Shown here: in pieces, positions 1 through 6,017 of the stretch
Layout: each line of letters opens with the position of its first letter
Position numbering within the stretch: the first letter of the stretch is position 1
From: an uncultured Phycisphaerales bacterium
Lineage (GTDB): Bacteria; Planctomycetota; Phycisphaerae; UBA1845; CAIVHJ01
Direction of reading: 5' to 3'
Assembly (NCBI GenBank): GCA_903905665.1
Contig: CAIVHJ010000076.1
Coordinates: 1-7,144 of the forward strand
DNA: 7,144 nucleotides
The notes under the pieces: generated by a model
Told to the model about the DNA's origin: nothing
Database searches by the model: none
Seen by the model: only the letters and a program-made list of their open reading frames with translations
Position numbers and translations under genes: made by a program

Positions 1-1
1 A

Positions 2-1285
2 GTGGTTATTACAGGAATGGGCTGGATCACACCGCTGGGTTGTGAGATTGAGACGGTCTGGAAACGATTGCTCAACGGTGAAAGCGGCATCAGCCTCACG
101 GAAATTTTTGATGCCTCCACGTTTCCCACGACTTTTTCGGCTCAGGTCAAAAATTATCGTCTTGTCGATTTTCTGGGTGACGCGGCCCAACAACACGCCG
201 ACGCCAGTCGCAATGCGGCTTTTGCACTGGGTGCCGCCAAACTGGCCTGGAACCATGCCGGTCTGGATCGTGCGGCGCCGCTCGATCGCTCACGCATCGG
301 TGTCTATCTGGGTGGGGGCGAAGGCCCCCCGGATTTTGGGGGCATGACCATCGCCGGCGTATCCAGTTGGCAACCGTCGCAGGGAACCATGGATGCCCGA
401 CGCTGGGCGGAGGTCGCCTATCAGAAACTTCGTGTCGTGTCGGAACACCAGCAGGACCCCAATCTGTCCGGCGCCCACCTTGCGGTTCTGTTTGGTCTCA
501 GCGGACCGAACTTCAACACGCTGACCGCCTGCGCCGCCAGCACTCAGGCCATTGGAGAAGCCTATCAATGGATTCGTCGCGGCGACGTGGACATGATGAT
601 TTCGGGCGGAACCCACAGCATGATTCATCCGCTGGGGGTCACGGGTTTCAATCGGTTGACGGCGCTTTCCACGCGAAACGACAATCCTCAGCAAGCCTCG
701 CGGCCCTTTGACCGGGAACGCGACGGGTTTGTACTCGGTGAAGGCGCCGGAATGATCATTTTGGAATCGCTCGAACACGCGAGGGCCCGCGGTGCGACGA
801 TTCATGCCGAAATCATGGGTTTTGGTTCCACGGCCGACGCGTTTCGCGTCACGGATATTCATGAAGATGCGCGGGGCAGCGCCGCGGCCATGCGCCGCGC
901 GCTCCAGCACGCTGGTATTCGTCCCGACCAAATCGACTACATCAGTGCCCACGGGACCGGCACGAAGGAAAACGATCAGCTCGAGACCCTCGCCATTAAA
1001 AAGGTGTTTGGCGAGTTCGCCCCCAAAGTGCCGATCAGCAGCGTCAAGTCCATGCTGGGGCATTTGGTGGCGGCGGCGGGTGTCGTGGAACTGATCACGT
1101 GCATCCTCGCGATTCGCGACGGAATCATTCCACCAACGTTGAATTACGAAAACCCCGATCCCGCCTGCGATCTGGATTACGTCCCCAACAAACCCCGTCG
1201 CGCGAAGGTCGAAACCGCGCTCTCCAACAGTTTTGGTTTCGGCGGACAAAACGATACCGTGATCATCCAAAGACTCAAATCCTGA
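2..1285 (+). CDS. fabF: Beta-ketoacyl-ACP synthase, FabF (KAS II) type, 5' end cut by window
   Basis: This enzyme condenses malonyl-ACP with an acyl-ACP by decarboxylative Claisen condensation, the elongation step of type II fatty-acid synthesis, in the cytoplasm. The reading frame is open to the window edge. The first codon (GTG) reads naturally as Val in the family's N-terminal VVITGMG strand, so a few residues are probably missing. Counting from that codon, the thiolase-fold landmarks are all present: nucleophile Cys177 in TACAAST, His317 in SAHGTGT, Lys349 and His354 in SVKSMLGH, and the glycine-rich FGFGG at 411-415. The Cys-His and His-His spacings (140 and 37 residues) match what I recall for E. 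coli FabF. The segment before the active Cys (about 104-170) looks roughly 15 residues longer than in E. coli FabF, so chain-length or substrate preference may differ. A secondary KAS paralogue or a polyketide/aryl-polyene KAS is an alternative. No acyl-carrier gene is visible to test this. Confidence 0.93.
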   Translation: MVITGMGWITPLGCEIETVWKRLLNGESGISLTEIFDASTFPTTFSAQVKNYRLVDFLGDAAQQHADASRNAAFALGAAKLAWNHAGLDRAAPLDRSRIGVYLGGGEGPPDFGGMTIAGVSSWQPSQGTMDARRWAEVAYQKLRVVSEHQQDPNLSGAHLAVLFGLSGPNFNTLTACAASTQAIGEAYQWIRRGDVDMMISGGTHSMIHPLGVTGFNRLTALSTRNDNPQQASRPFDRERDGFVLGEGAGMIILESLEHARARGATIHAEIMGFGSTADAFRVTDIHEDARGSAAAMRRALQHAGIRPDQIDYISAHGTGTKENDQLETLAIKKVFGEFAPKVPISSVKSMLGHLVAAAGVVELITCILAIRDGIIPPTLNYENPDPACDLDYVPNKPRRAKVETALSNSFGFGGQNDTVIIQRLKS

Positions 1286-1378
1286 TGTGACGAGTACCGG
1301 TGGTTATGCTCGGCAGGAAGGGGCACAACGAAGCTGGCGCCATGCGCGTTTCGTCCTGTGTGGAACCCTGTTTTTCCG

Positions 1379-1753
1379 TTACTCCGCTTTTTCTTTCGTC
1401 AACGCGTCGGCGATCCGGTTGCAGGCCACTTCGAGCTGATCGCGGGCTTCAGCGCTGCGATTGTTCTCCAATGCTTCCCACAAATTGTGCAGCAAAATAT
1501 GCGAGATTTCATGCGCAATCACGTTGTCCATTCGGTTTTCGGGGATATCCCGACCCACCGCCATCACAAACGTCTGATTGCTCGTGGGATAAATGCACGC
1601 ATAGAATCCCTTGTCAGCGTCCGGATAATGTGCGAAGAGTTCTTTTTTGATATTGGCGGGGATCCCGACGTACAGACGGGTCAAACGCCAGTGCCGTAAG
1701 CCAAATATCCTGAGATACTTGCGGATCAATTTTTTGATGTGCCTGCGGTACAT
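1379..1753 (-). CDS. Small HExxH zinc-metalloprotease-like protein
   Basis: A 124-residue protein with the zincin signature HEISH at 81-85 (two His ligands and the catalytic Glu). A Glu at 108 in EVACNRIADAL, 23 residues after the second His, could be the third zinc ligand, as in gluzincins and ImmA/IrrE-like proteins. The basic N-terminus (YRRHIKKLIRKYLR) leads into LGLRxWRL-like sequence, as in small phage- and plasmid-type metallopeptidases. There is no signal peptide, so it is probably cytoplasmic. I chose the ATG at 1753 because AAGGA lies 9 bases upstream (forward-strand 1763-1767) and homology-like sequence starts there. The frame stays open to an ATG at 1858 (159 aa), but the extra residues look non-coding. 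The gene converges on the KAS gene with 93 bp between stops. No XRE-type regulator or toxin partner sits beside it, so its substrate is unknown. Confidence 0.72.
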   Translation of the reverse strand: MYRRHIKKLIRKYLRIFGLRHWRLTRLYVGIPANIKKELFAHYPDADKGFYACIYPTSNQTFVMAVGRDIPENRMDNVIAHEISHILLHNLWEALENNRSAEARDQLEVACNRIADALTKEKAE

Positions 1754-2014
1754 GGTCCACCATCCTTGCTTCGATTTCGTCCCATTTCCCTTGGAATCGA
1801 TCCTCCCATGCGACGAATACAAACCGAGCACCCTGCAGACAGCGCCTTTGAGGCGCAAGCCTTCGTATATACAAAACTTATGCGTGGCGTTCTGAATTCG
1901 ACGCGAGCATCATCATCCCCAAAGTACGTTCCCAGATGATCTCACGTCACGTTCGGCCGGCTGTGGCCTGGAAGGACGGGGTTGTGGCGTCACCCCGTAT
2001 ATATTATACCTTAT

Positions 2015-2058
2015 AAATCGGCGAAAGGACGCCGAATTCGGCAACGAAACGCCGATTT
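2015..2058. repeat. Nested inverted repeat enclosing a 12-bp palindrome
   Basis: Outer arms AAATCGGCG (2015-2023) and CGCCGATTT (2050-2058) are perfectly complementary. Between them lies the perfect palindrome GCCGAATTCGGC (2031-2042). The whole could form a cruciform or RNA stem, or offer two-fold symmetric sites for a dimeric DNA-binding protein. It sits between the two divergently transcribed genes. No T-tract follows on either strand, so it is not an obvious terminator. Confidence 0.7.
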
Positions 2059-2069
2059 CCTGCAAATCG

Positions 2070-2141
2070 CATAAGTCCTGAATCCGCCCGATTTTGAAGA
2101 TTATCCGACCGCCATAAGTCCAATAATCCCATTTTTGAGAC
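2070..2141. repeat. Imperfect tandem repeat, about 43-bp period
   Basis: CATAAGTCC occurs at 2070-2078 and again at 2113-2121. Each copy is followed by AAT, a C-rich triplet and then an ATTTT-GA-rich tail (2070-2100 and 2113-2141). The unit is degenerate, as expected of an old intergenic duplication. No coding or regulatory role is visible. Confidence 0.5.
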
Positions 2142-2178
2142 GAAAAAACGTAACTGTATGATCCCCAAAGGCCGTCAT

Positions 2179-2201
2179 ATCTCATTGCGGCACAATGAGA
2201 T
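2179..2201. repeat. Stem-loop, 9-bp stem with CGGCA loop
   Basis: ATCTCATTG (2179-2187) pairs perfectly with CAATGAGAT (2193-2201) around the 5-base loop CGGCA. The downstream plus-strand sequence is T-rich (TTTGGTTCTTTTG) but has no clean U-run. It could be a weak terminator insulating parA from upstream transcription, or a protein-binding palindrome. Confidence 0.5.
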
Positions 2202-2237
2202 TTGGTTCTTTTGTCGGTCGTTCTGGTGTGCTTAGAG

Positions 2238-2394
2238 CCTATCCCATTACTCCTCTCCACGAAAGGGGAGAGGGTAGGATGAGGGGGAAGAGCAAAGACC
2301 CCCTGCTGGCGCAGGGGGCTCTGATGGCCGTGAAGGAGGATGACGACCCTCCCCCCTAACCCCTCCCTGAAAGGGAGGGGGGTATTGGGATAGG
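2238..2394. repeat. 157-bp mosaic element with terminal inverted repeats
   Basis: The ends CCTATCCCA (2238-2246) and TGGGATAGG (2386-2394) are perfectly complementary. The match continues inward with one mismatch through TTAC (left) and GTAT (right). Inside are two oppositely oriented versions of one C/G-rich hairpin (left arms 2252-2258 and 2267-2273; right arms 2360-2368 and 2372-2380) flanking a different hairpin at 2299-2318. TTTTTA follows the right end. The arrangement resembles a bacterial interspersed mosaic element (paired inverted REP-like units) more than a transposon, since there is no clear target-site duplication. It ends about 70 bp before the parA -10 box. Confidence 0.6.
2299..2326 (+). 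repeat. Hairpin repeat family A, copy 1
   Basis: CCCCCTGC (2299-2306), loop TGGC, GCAGGGGG (2311-2318): a perfect 8-bp stem, followed by CTCTGATG. The same unit, including flanking GA and the CTCTGATG tail, recurs at 5856-5883, and a copy with one stem mismatch lies at 5823-5842. This links the two repeat-rich intergenic regions. Confidence 0.75.
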
Positions 2395-2462
2395 TTTTTA
2401 ATAGATCGGAGGAAACGAAGTATCGGTGGCGTGTCGTGCGTGATTCACGATTGGGAGCGTCG

Positions 2463-2490
2463 TATAATGCGAATCGATTGTTTGAAGGTG
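2463..2490 (+). promoter_or_regulatory. parA -10 box and ribosome-binding site
   Basis: A perfect TATAAT at 2463-2468 lies 29 bases before the parA ATG. No good -35 is found at 16-18 bp spacing (about 2439-2446 reads GTGATT-like) and there is no TGn extension. AAGGTG at 2485-2490 with a 7-base spacer fits a Shine-Dalgarno site and fixes the ATG at 2498. Transcription would start near 2475, giving a leader of only about 23 bases. Confidence 0.5.
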
Positions 2491-2497
2491 AAATTGG

Positions 2498-3394
2498 ATG
2501 AGGCGGATTGCGATCATCAATCAGAAGGGCGGGGTGGGCAAAACGACCACGGCGGTGAACGTCGGTGCGGGATTGGCACGCCGGGGGCGACGGGTACTCT
2601 GGATTGATCTGGATCCACAGGCGCACCTGACGTTTCATCTGGGAATCGATCCGCGGTCGTGTTCGGCGAATCTGCACACGTTGTTGACGCGTCATCAAAC
2701 CCTGAAGGAGGTTCGCCAATCGCTGGGGGAACGGACGGCGGTGGTGCCTTCGCATATTGATCTGGCGACGGCGGAAGGGGAGTTGGTGAGCGTGATCGGA
2801 CGCGAAACGATCCTTCGAAACGCGATCCTGAACGAGACCGAGTACGATTACGTCATATTGGATTGTCCGCCGTCACTGGGAATCCTGACGCTCAACGGAC
2901 TGAGCGCGGCCAACGAGGTCGTGATCCCGATGCAGCCGCATTTTCTGGCGCTGCAGGGGGTCAGCACGCTGCTGGACACGATCCGGCTGGTTCACGATCG
3001 GATCAACCCGGAGTTGCGAGTGACTGGGGTGTTGCTGTGCATGCACGAGCCGAACACAAGGCTGGCCTGCGAAGTCATTGACGATTTGCGGGCGTTTTTT
3101 GTTCCGGGTCGGCACGCCGAGACGCCGTGGGCGCAAGCGCGCATTTTTGAAACGATTATTCGCCGCAATATCAAACTGGCCGAGTGTCCCAGCCACGGAA
3201 TGAGCATTTTTGACTACGCACCGGGAAGCCACGGCGCCGTGGATTATCAGAAGTTGGCCGACGAAATTGACGAGACCGGTTTCGCTTCCGCGAACGACAC
3301 AAAATCCGCCCGGCAGGAGCTCGAGACCCGCGCCCCGACTGCCGAGTCCGCCTCCTTGATGGATTCACACCCCCATGAAATTGTCTGCCCGTAA
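2498..3394 (+). CDS. parA: ParA/Soj/MinD-superfamily ATPase
   Basis: ParA-type ATPases dimerise on ATP, bind DNA non-specifically and position chromosomes, plasmids or protein cargo. The 298-residue protein starts directly with the nucleotide-binding strand MRRIAIINQ. The deviant Walker A KGGVGKTT covers 10-17 with signature Lys10 and Lys15. Walker A' is DLDPQAH at 37-43. Walker B YVILDCPPSLG covers 118-128 with Asp122. The C-terminal signature (about 221-250, with NIKLAECPSHG then SHGAVDY) is that of chromosomal Soj-like proteins. There is no N-terminal HTH, unlike the long plasmid ParA class. Residues from about 261 form a tail that looks disordered and extends beyond the usual 250-260 residues. 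Its codons overlap the next gene by 20 bp, implying one operon with translational coupling. No parB or parS-like cluster is visible, so cargo could be something other than the chromosome origin. Confidence 0.93.
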   Translation: MRRIAIINQKGGVGKTTTAVNVGAGLARRGRRVLWIDLDPQAHLTFHLGIDPRSCSANLHTLLTRHQTLKEVRQSLGERTAVVPSHIDLATAEGELVSVIGRETILRNAILNETEYDYVILDCPPSLGILTLNGLSAANEVVIPMQPHFLALQGVSTLLDTIRLVHDRINPELRVTGVLLCMHEPNTRLACEVIDDLRAFFVPGRHAETPWAQARIFETIIRRNIKLAECPSHGMSIFDYAPGSHGAVDYQKLADEIDETGFASANDTKSARQELETRAPTAESASLMDSHPHEIVCP

Positions 3395-3755
3395 ATGGAT
3401 CACCGTGGTGTATTGGGTCTTTTTGTGCGTGCTGACGCATCTTCCACCGTCGTCGCTTCCGTCGTTGCCGGCGCCGGGGCTGGACAAAGTGGCGCACGTG
3501 TTGTTTTTTGTGCTGCTGAGTTTGCTGGGTTGCTGGGCGCTGCGACTGGAGCGGATGAGCGCGGTGATCGGGTTAAGTCTCGTTTTTATCGCCTATGGGG
3601 CGGTCGATGAGTGGACGCAGCAATGGTTCCATCGCACCCCCGACATTCGAGACTGGGGGTCGGACGTGCTGGGAATTGTTCTGGGGGCGGTCATGTATCG
3701 GCTCAGTGCAAGATTCGATCCAGCCAGAACACACCCGACGGACCAACTCGAATAA
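3375..3755 (+). CDS. VanZ-like small integral membrane protein
   Basis: A 126-residue protein with about four hydrophobic helices (roughly 8-24, 38-56, 62-78, 94-110). It carries the VanZ-family pattern: THLPPSSLP after helix 1, LDKVAHVLFF at the start of helix 2, and YGAVDEWTQQ...RTPDIRDWGSDVLG (74-100), where the Asp/Glu-Trp and RTPD motifs are the family hallmark. VanZ confers low-level teicoplanin resistance in enterococci, but most homologues are in bacteria without that cluster and have no established role, so a resistance function should not be assumed. The start at 3375 lies inside the end of parA. No strong ribosome-binding site precedes it, which fits translational coupling. The charged tail after 112 is probably cytoplasmic. 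Confidence 0.85.
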   Translation: MKLSARKWITVVYWVFLCVLTHLPPSSLPSLPAPGLDKVAHVLFFVLLSLLGCWALRLERMSAVIGLSLVFIAYGAVDEWTQQWFHRTPDIRDWGSDVLGIVLGAVMYRLSARFDPARTHPTDQLE

Positions 3756-3869
3756 CATGATCAAACTTGGATTTTCCGGATGACACTTGCGGCGATGGAT
3801 AATTAAGTGCGTTTCCCTTATGAATACCAGTGGATAAGAACCTCAGTCCGCCAAATCTGGAGAATCCCA
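3756..3869. other. Short intergenic stretch, nothing recognised
   Basis: Between the vanZ-like stop and the doubtful small ORF I find no terminator hairpin with a T-run. GATAAT at 3798-3803 resembles a -10 box, but no -35 is correctly spaced. Confidence 0.4.
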
Positions 3870-4043
3870 ATGGATGAAACACGCTATGGAAGGAATAGTT
3901 TCACCCCTGAAGACGACCGGAAGAACCTCGAAAACAGGGTAGGCGCAGTAGGGGTAGCACGCTGTACAATAACGCAACATAATTTGACGGTGGAGTCCGA
4001 GCAAGATTACTGGAAAATCACGGATGGAGTAATATGCCTATGA
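3870..4043 (+). CDS. Possible small protein, 57 residues, unknown
   Basis: The ATG at 3870 is preceded by GGAG (3859-3862) with a good 7-base spacer, and the TGA overlaps the first codons of the following membrane-propeller gene by 10 bases, as in translationally coupled pairs. The product is hydrophilic, begins MDETRYGRNSF, and has no signal peptide, membrane segment or motif I recognise. Against it: third-position GC is only about half, with AGG, GTA and ATA codons uncommon in the neighbouring genes, and the frame also stays open to an ATG at 3807 without supporting signals. It may be a fortuitous ORF in the leader of the next gene. Confidence 0.3.
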   Translation: MDETRYGRNSFTPEDDRKNLENRVGAVGVARCTITQHNLTVESEQDYWKITDGVICL

Positions 4044-5488
4044 TTCTTGCAGATGCAATCAATTTTCCACTCCTCGTCGTGTACGGGTTGATTGCCTTCG
4101 GCCCGTTGACGCTGCTCGTGACCATTATCGAGTCCTTTGTCTTCCGCCTCTACCTCAAGACCGGTTTGCGAATCGTGTTCATGCGAGTTCTCGTAGCCAA
4201 TATCATCTCGACATTCGCCGGGAGTCTTATCCTCATGTTTCAGGATATGATCGTCATTGCGGCGAATATCCATGACTCCATTCCGGCGTTTGTACGGGGT
4301 TATCAATGGGTGGGACCACTGCTGATCGCCATCTACTTCGCGAAATCGGTCATAGTAGAAGGTTTTTGGCTGACTCGGCGGCGATTTCTCGAACGACTGG
4401 AACGACGGGCAGGTAGTGTGCTGATCGCTGTGTTTATCGGAAACGTCTTCAGCTACCTGATCGTCGGCCCCCTGTTTTACTTCACGACACGTCCCCACTT
4501 CGGGGGCGTGGAAACGACTTTCGATTCGTCATGGACGGCGAATCCCGAGCAGGTCGTTTACTATATCGATCGTGACAACAAATACGTCAAAGGTGCACGG
4601 CTTGATGGGTCGGATGCCAAGACACTTATCCCATTTCGAGCACAATCATTCTTGGTTAGTGCAGACGAAACGACCTTTGCTTATCTGAGCGATAAAGGGA
4701 GCCTCTTCGTCTATCGCATTGGAGACAAAGAACCGATCCTCGTTTGCAATTCGGGTGAATACCGTTTTATGACGACGGTCAGCCTGTCGCCGGACAATCG
4801 CCGAGTAGCCTACCTTGAGCCGCCAGTGGCAAACTGGGGGTACCACGAAGGTGTTAAACAATACATTATGGTCTTTGACCTGTATACACGTGATGTCGTA
4901 GTGATCGGAACTGTTCCAGCCAACGACTGGGGTTCTCCAGTTGCCTGGTCGGCCGATGGCAAGCGGATTTATTCCTTGGAAATCGTTCATCGGTCCGACG
5001 TCCTTCGCGGACAGGACGAGTCAGAGCAATGGATTATTCACGTTTTCAATCCTGACTCCCCATTCGGCTTGCAGGAGAAATTGACAGACCCACCTCCTCT
5101 CTCCGATCTTGTAGTCAACTATGTCAGGGCACAGGGCAGTGCGGGATACTCCGGAGGGCAAGCGATGATTCGTTTGCCTAACCGCTTCCAAATGAACGAG
5201 TATCAGGTCGACGTGTGGCCATATCTTGGAAGCGGTGTCAGCGTGAGCCGGGGCAACAAGCAAGTTCTGCTGTTACAGAACGAATATGGGTTGTTGGACC
5301 TGAGTCTTCCGCCAGTTGAATGCGCGGTCGCTTTGCCCAGTGGTGACGAACTTCTTGTTGAGTGGTGGAATCAACTTTACGTACTTAACCTTGAGAAAAG
5401 AAGACTGGGACTTGTTGCAAACGGTGATCAGTTCGTTCTTCGCTCACCGAAATTCCGCGTTACGTTCGATTCGAAAGCTCGTCCTTGA
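4034..5488 (+). CDS. Membrane protein with duplicated helix pairs and a C-terminal TolB/WD40-like propeller, function unknown
   Basis: I do not recognise this 484-residue protein as a named family. Residues 1-151 contain four membrane helices (about 11-35, 49-72, 90-110, 126-150). They look like a tandem duplication: IIESF...ANIIS (31-59) matches IVEGF...GNVFS (107-140). Basic loops after helices 1 and 3 (RLYLKTGLR; LTRRRFLERLERR) place those loops in the cytoplasm, so the remaining ~330 residues should be extracytoplasmic. That part contains PD40/TolB-like blades: SADETTFAYLSD (209-220), LSPDNRRVAYLE (251-262) and WSADGKRIYSLE (305-316). There is no catalytic motif, so a sensing, scaffold or binding role is an inference. 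GGAG at 4026-4029 lies 4 bases before the ATG at 4034 and 10 before the ATG at 4040; either may be the true start. Codon use is less GC-biased than in the KAS gene. Confidence 0.8.
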   Translation: MPMILADAINFPLLVVYGLIAFGPLTLLVTIIESFVFRLYLKTGLRIVFMRVLVANIISTFAGSLILMFQDMIVIAANIHDSIPAFVRGYQWVGPLLIAIYFAKSVIVEGFWLTRRRFLERLERRAGSVLIAVFIGNVFSYLIVGPLFYFTTRPHFGGVETTFDSSWTANPEQVVYYIDRDNKYVKGARLDGSDAKTLIPFRAQSFLVSADETTFAYLSDKGSLFVYRIGDKEPILVCNSGEYRFMTTVSLSPDNRRVAYLEPPVANWGYHEGVKQYIMVFDLYTRDVVVIGTVPANDWGSPVAWSADGKRIYSLEIVHRSDVLRGQDESEQWIIHVFNPDSPFGLQEKLTDPPPLSDLVVNYVRAQGSAGYSGGQAMIRLPNRFQMNEYQVDVWPYLGSGVSVSRGNKQVLLLQNEYGLLDLSLPPVECAVALPSGDELLVEWWNQLYVLNLEKRRLGLVANGDQFVLRSPKFRVTFDSKARP

Positions 5489-5490
5489 TT

Positions 5491-5517
5491 GCGTTTTGCA
5501 GGGGTATGCAAACACGC
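5491..5517 (+). terminator. Stem-loop just after the propeller gene stop, weak terminator candidate
   Basis: GCGT then TTTGCA (5491-5500) pairs with TGCAAA, a bulged C, then ACGC (5507-5517) around the loop GGGGTA. It begins 3 bases after the TGA. There is no downstream T-run, so intrinsic termination is doubtful. It may instead protect the mRNA 3' end. Confidence 0.35.
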
Positions 5518-5550
5518 CATGATAGTTCCGCTACAGCGAATTCAAGAATT

Positions 5551-5566
5551 GGTGGGCAAGCCCACC
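5551..5566. repeat. Compact hairpin GGTGGGC-aa-GCCCACC
   Basis: Perfect 7-bp inverted repeat, GGTGGGC at 5551-5557 and GCCCACC at 5560-5566, with a two-base centre, followed by CTAC. It looks like one member of a dispersed palindromic family, but only one copy is in this window. Confidence 0.5.
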
Positions 5567-5584
5567 CTACCGAACTATTATCAA

Positions 5585-5601
5585 CCGTCCCGCTGGGACG
5601 G
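5585..5601. repeat. Compact hairpin CCGTCCC-gct-GGGACGG
   Basis: Perfect 7-bp stem (5585-5591 with 5595-5601) and a 3-base loop. No T-run follows. It is the second hairpin of different sequence within 50 bp. Confidence 0.5.
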
Positions 5602-5626
5602 ATCGAAGATGTCATTCAAGAGCGGT

Positions 5627-5654
5627 GAGACACAGGAGCGGGGAGACACAGGAG
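5627..5654. repeat. 16-bp-period tandem repeat
   Basis: GAGACACAGGAG at 5627-5638 is repeated exactly at 5643-5654, separated by CGGG. It is followed by a short CAGCCGACAGCCG duplication (about 5660-5673). Simple purine-rich sequence without apparent function. Confidence 0.55.
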
Positions 5655-5696
5655 AGCGGACAGCCGACAGCCGGTAGCGGGCAGCGGAAGGGGAAA

Positions 5697-5792
5697 AATT
5701 TAACCACAGAGATCACAGAGATCACGGAGAAATGGGGAGAATTGAAAATGAATTGAATTTAACCGCAGAGCACGCGGAGAACGCAGAAGAAT
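5697..5792. repeat. Pair of CACAGAGAT-type repeat units
   Basis: ATTTAACCACAGAG at about 5698-5711 continues as GATCACAGAGATCACGGAG. A second unit, ATTTAACCGCAGAG at about 5757-5770, continues as CACGCGGAGAACGCAGAAG. Both are built from a 9-base CACAGAGAT-like word. Similar sequence is, from memory, widespread between genes in environmental bacterial genomes; its role is unknown. Confidence 0.6.
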
Positions 5793-5822
5793 GAAAAACA
5801 GAGAAGGGGAAAGAGACGACAA

Positions 5823-5883
5823 CCCCCTGCTGGCGCAGGGAGACAGAGAAGACGACCCCCTGCTGGCGCAGGGGGCTCTGATG
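5823..5883 (+). repeat. Hairpin repeat family A, copies 2 and 3 in tandem
   Basis: Copy 2: CCCCCTGC (5823-5830), TGGC, GCAGGGAG (5835-5842, one stem mismatch). Copy 3: CCCCCTGC (5856-5863), TGGC, GCAGGGGG (5868-5875), then CTCTGATG. Copy 3 is identical to the unit at 2299-2326 over stem, loop and tail, although 3.5 kb and four genes separate them. Confidence 0.75.
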
Positions 5884-5973
5884 TGTGGAAGAGCGCCGCC
5901 CTTTGGGCGTGCCGCTAAACAGGGATCGTCGTTGGTCATTGGTCGTTCGTCGTTCGTTTTCAGTTCTGTCTCG

Positions 5974-6003
5974 CACGCTCCTTTACGGGCGCGTCTCTGA
6001 TAA
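5974..6003 (+). repeat. 30-bp repeat family C, copy 1
   Basis: The unit runs CACGCTCCTTTACGGGCGCG followed by TCTCTGATAA. Further copies start at 6117, 6182 and 6271, all in the same orientation. The tail TCTCTGATA echoes the CTCTGATG tail of family A. Confidence 0.7.
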
Positions 6004-6017
6004 ACAAATCAATGTGA

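Larger units (their letters stand above)
1754..2497. other. 744-bp intergenic region, repeat-bearing
   Basis: This gap lies between the divergent metalloprotease and parA genes. A minus-strand open frame crosses most of it and runs into parA, but it has no family features and reads through inverted repeats, so I treat it as non-coding. Contents in order: nothing recognisable at 1754-2000 apart from leader sequence for the minus-strand gene; a minus-strand TATAAT (forward ATTATA at 2003-2008) without a convincing -35; a nested inverted repeat (2015-2058); an imperfect tandem repeat (2070-2141); a stem-loop (2179-2201); a 157-bp mosaic of hairpins (2238-2394); and the parA promoter region. Confidence 0.7.

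Noticed and set aside
290..1270. Minus-strand open frame of 326 codons opposite the KAS gene
   Set aside because: It is an antisense artefact of high third-position GC in a gene with an intact catalytic triad; the product shows no family features.
1379..1858. Longer 159-residue start for the metalloprotease
   Set aside because: The ATG at 1753 has AAGGA at a 9-base spacer, and the extra 35 residues show no family-like sequence.
2238..2394. Insertion sequence or classical MITE
   Set aside because: No transposase and no clear target-site duplication at the ends; the internal structure fits paired inverted REP-like hairpins better.
1913..2755. Long minus-strand open frame (280 codons) across the intergenic region into parA
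   Set aside because: It overlaps the clear parA coding sequence, reads through hairpin repeats, and its translation is Arg/Pro-rich without any motif.
3375..3755. Glycopeptide-resistance gene
   Set aside because: VanZ-like folds are widespread without vanHAX, and none of those genes is nearby, so only family membership is claimed.
5700..5976. Two overlapping minus-strand open frames of about 80 codons
   Set aside because: Their translations simply mirror the repeat units (CDLCDLCG-like and SPLRQQG-like strings), typical of repeats mis-called as proteins.
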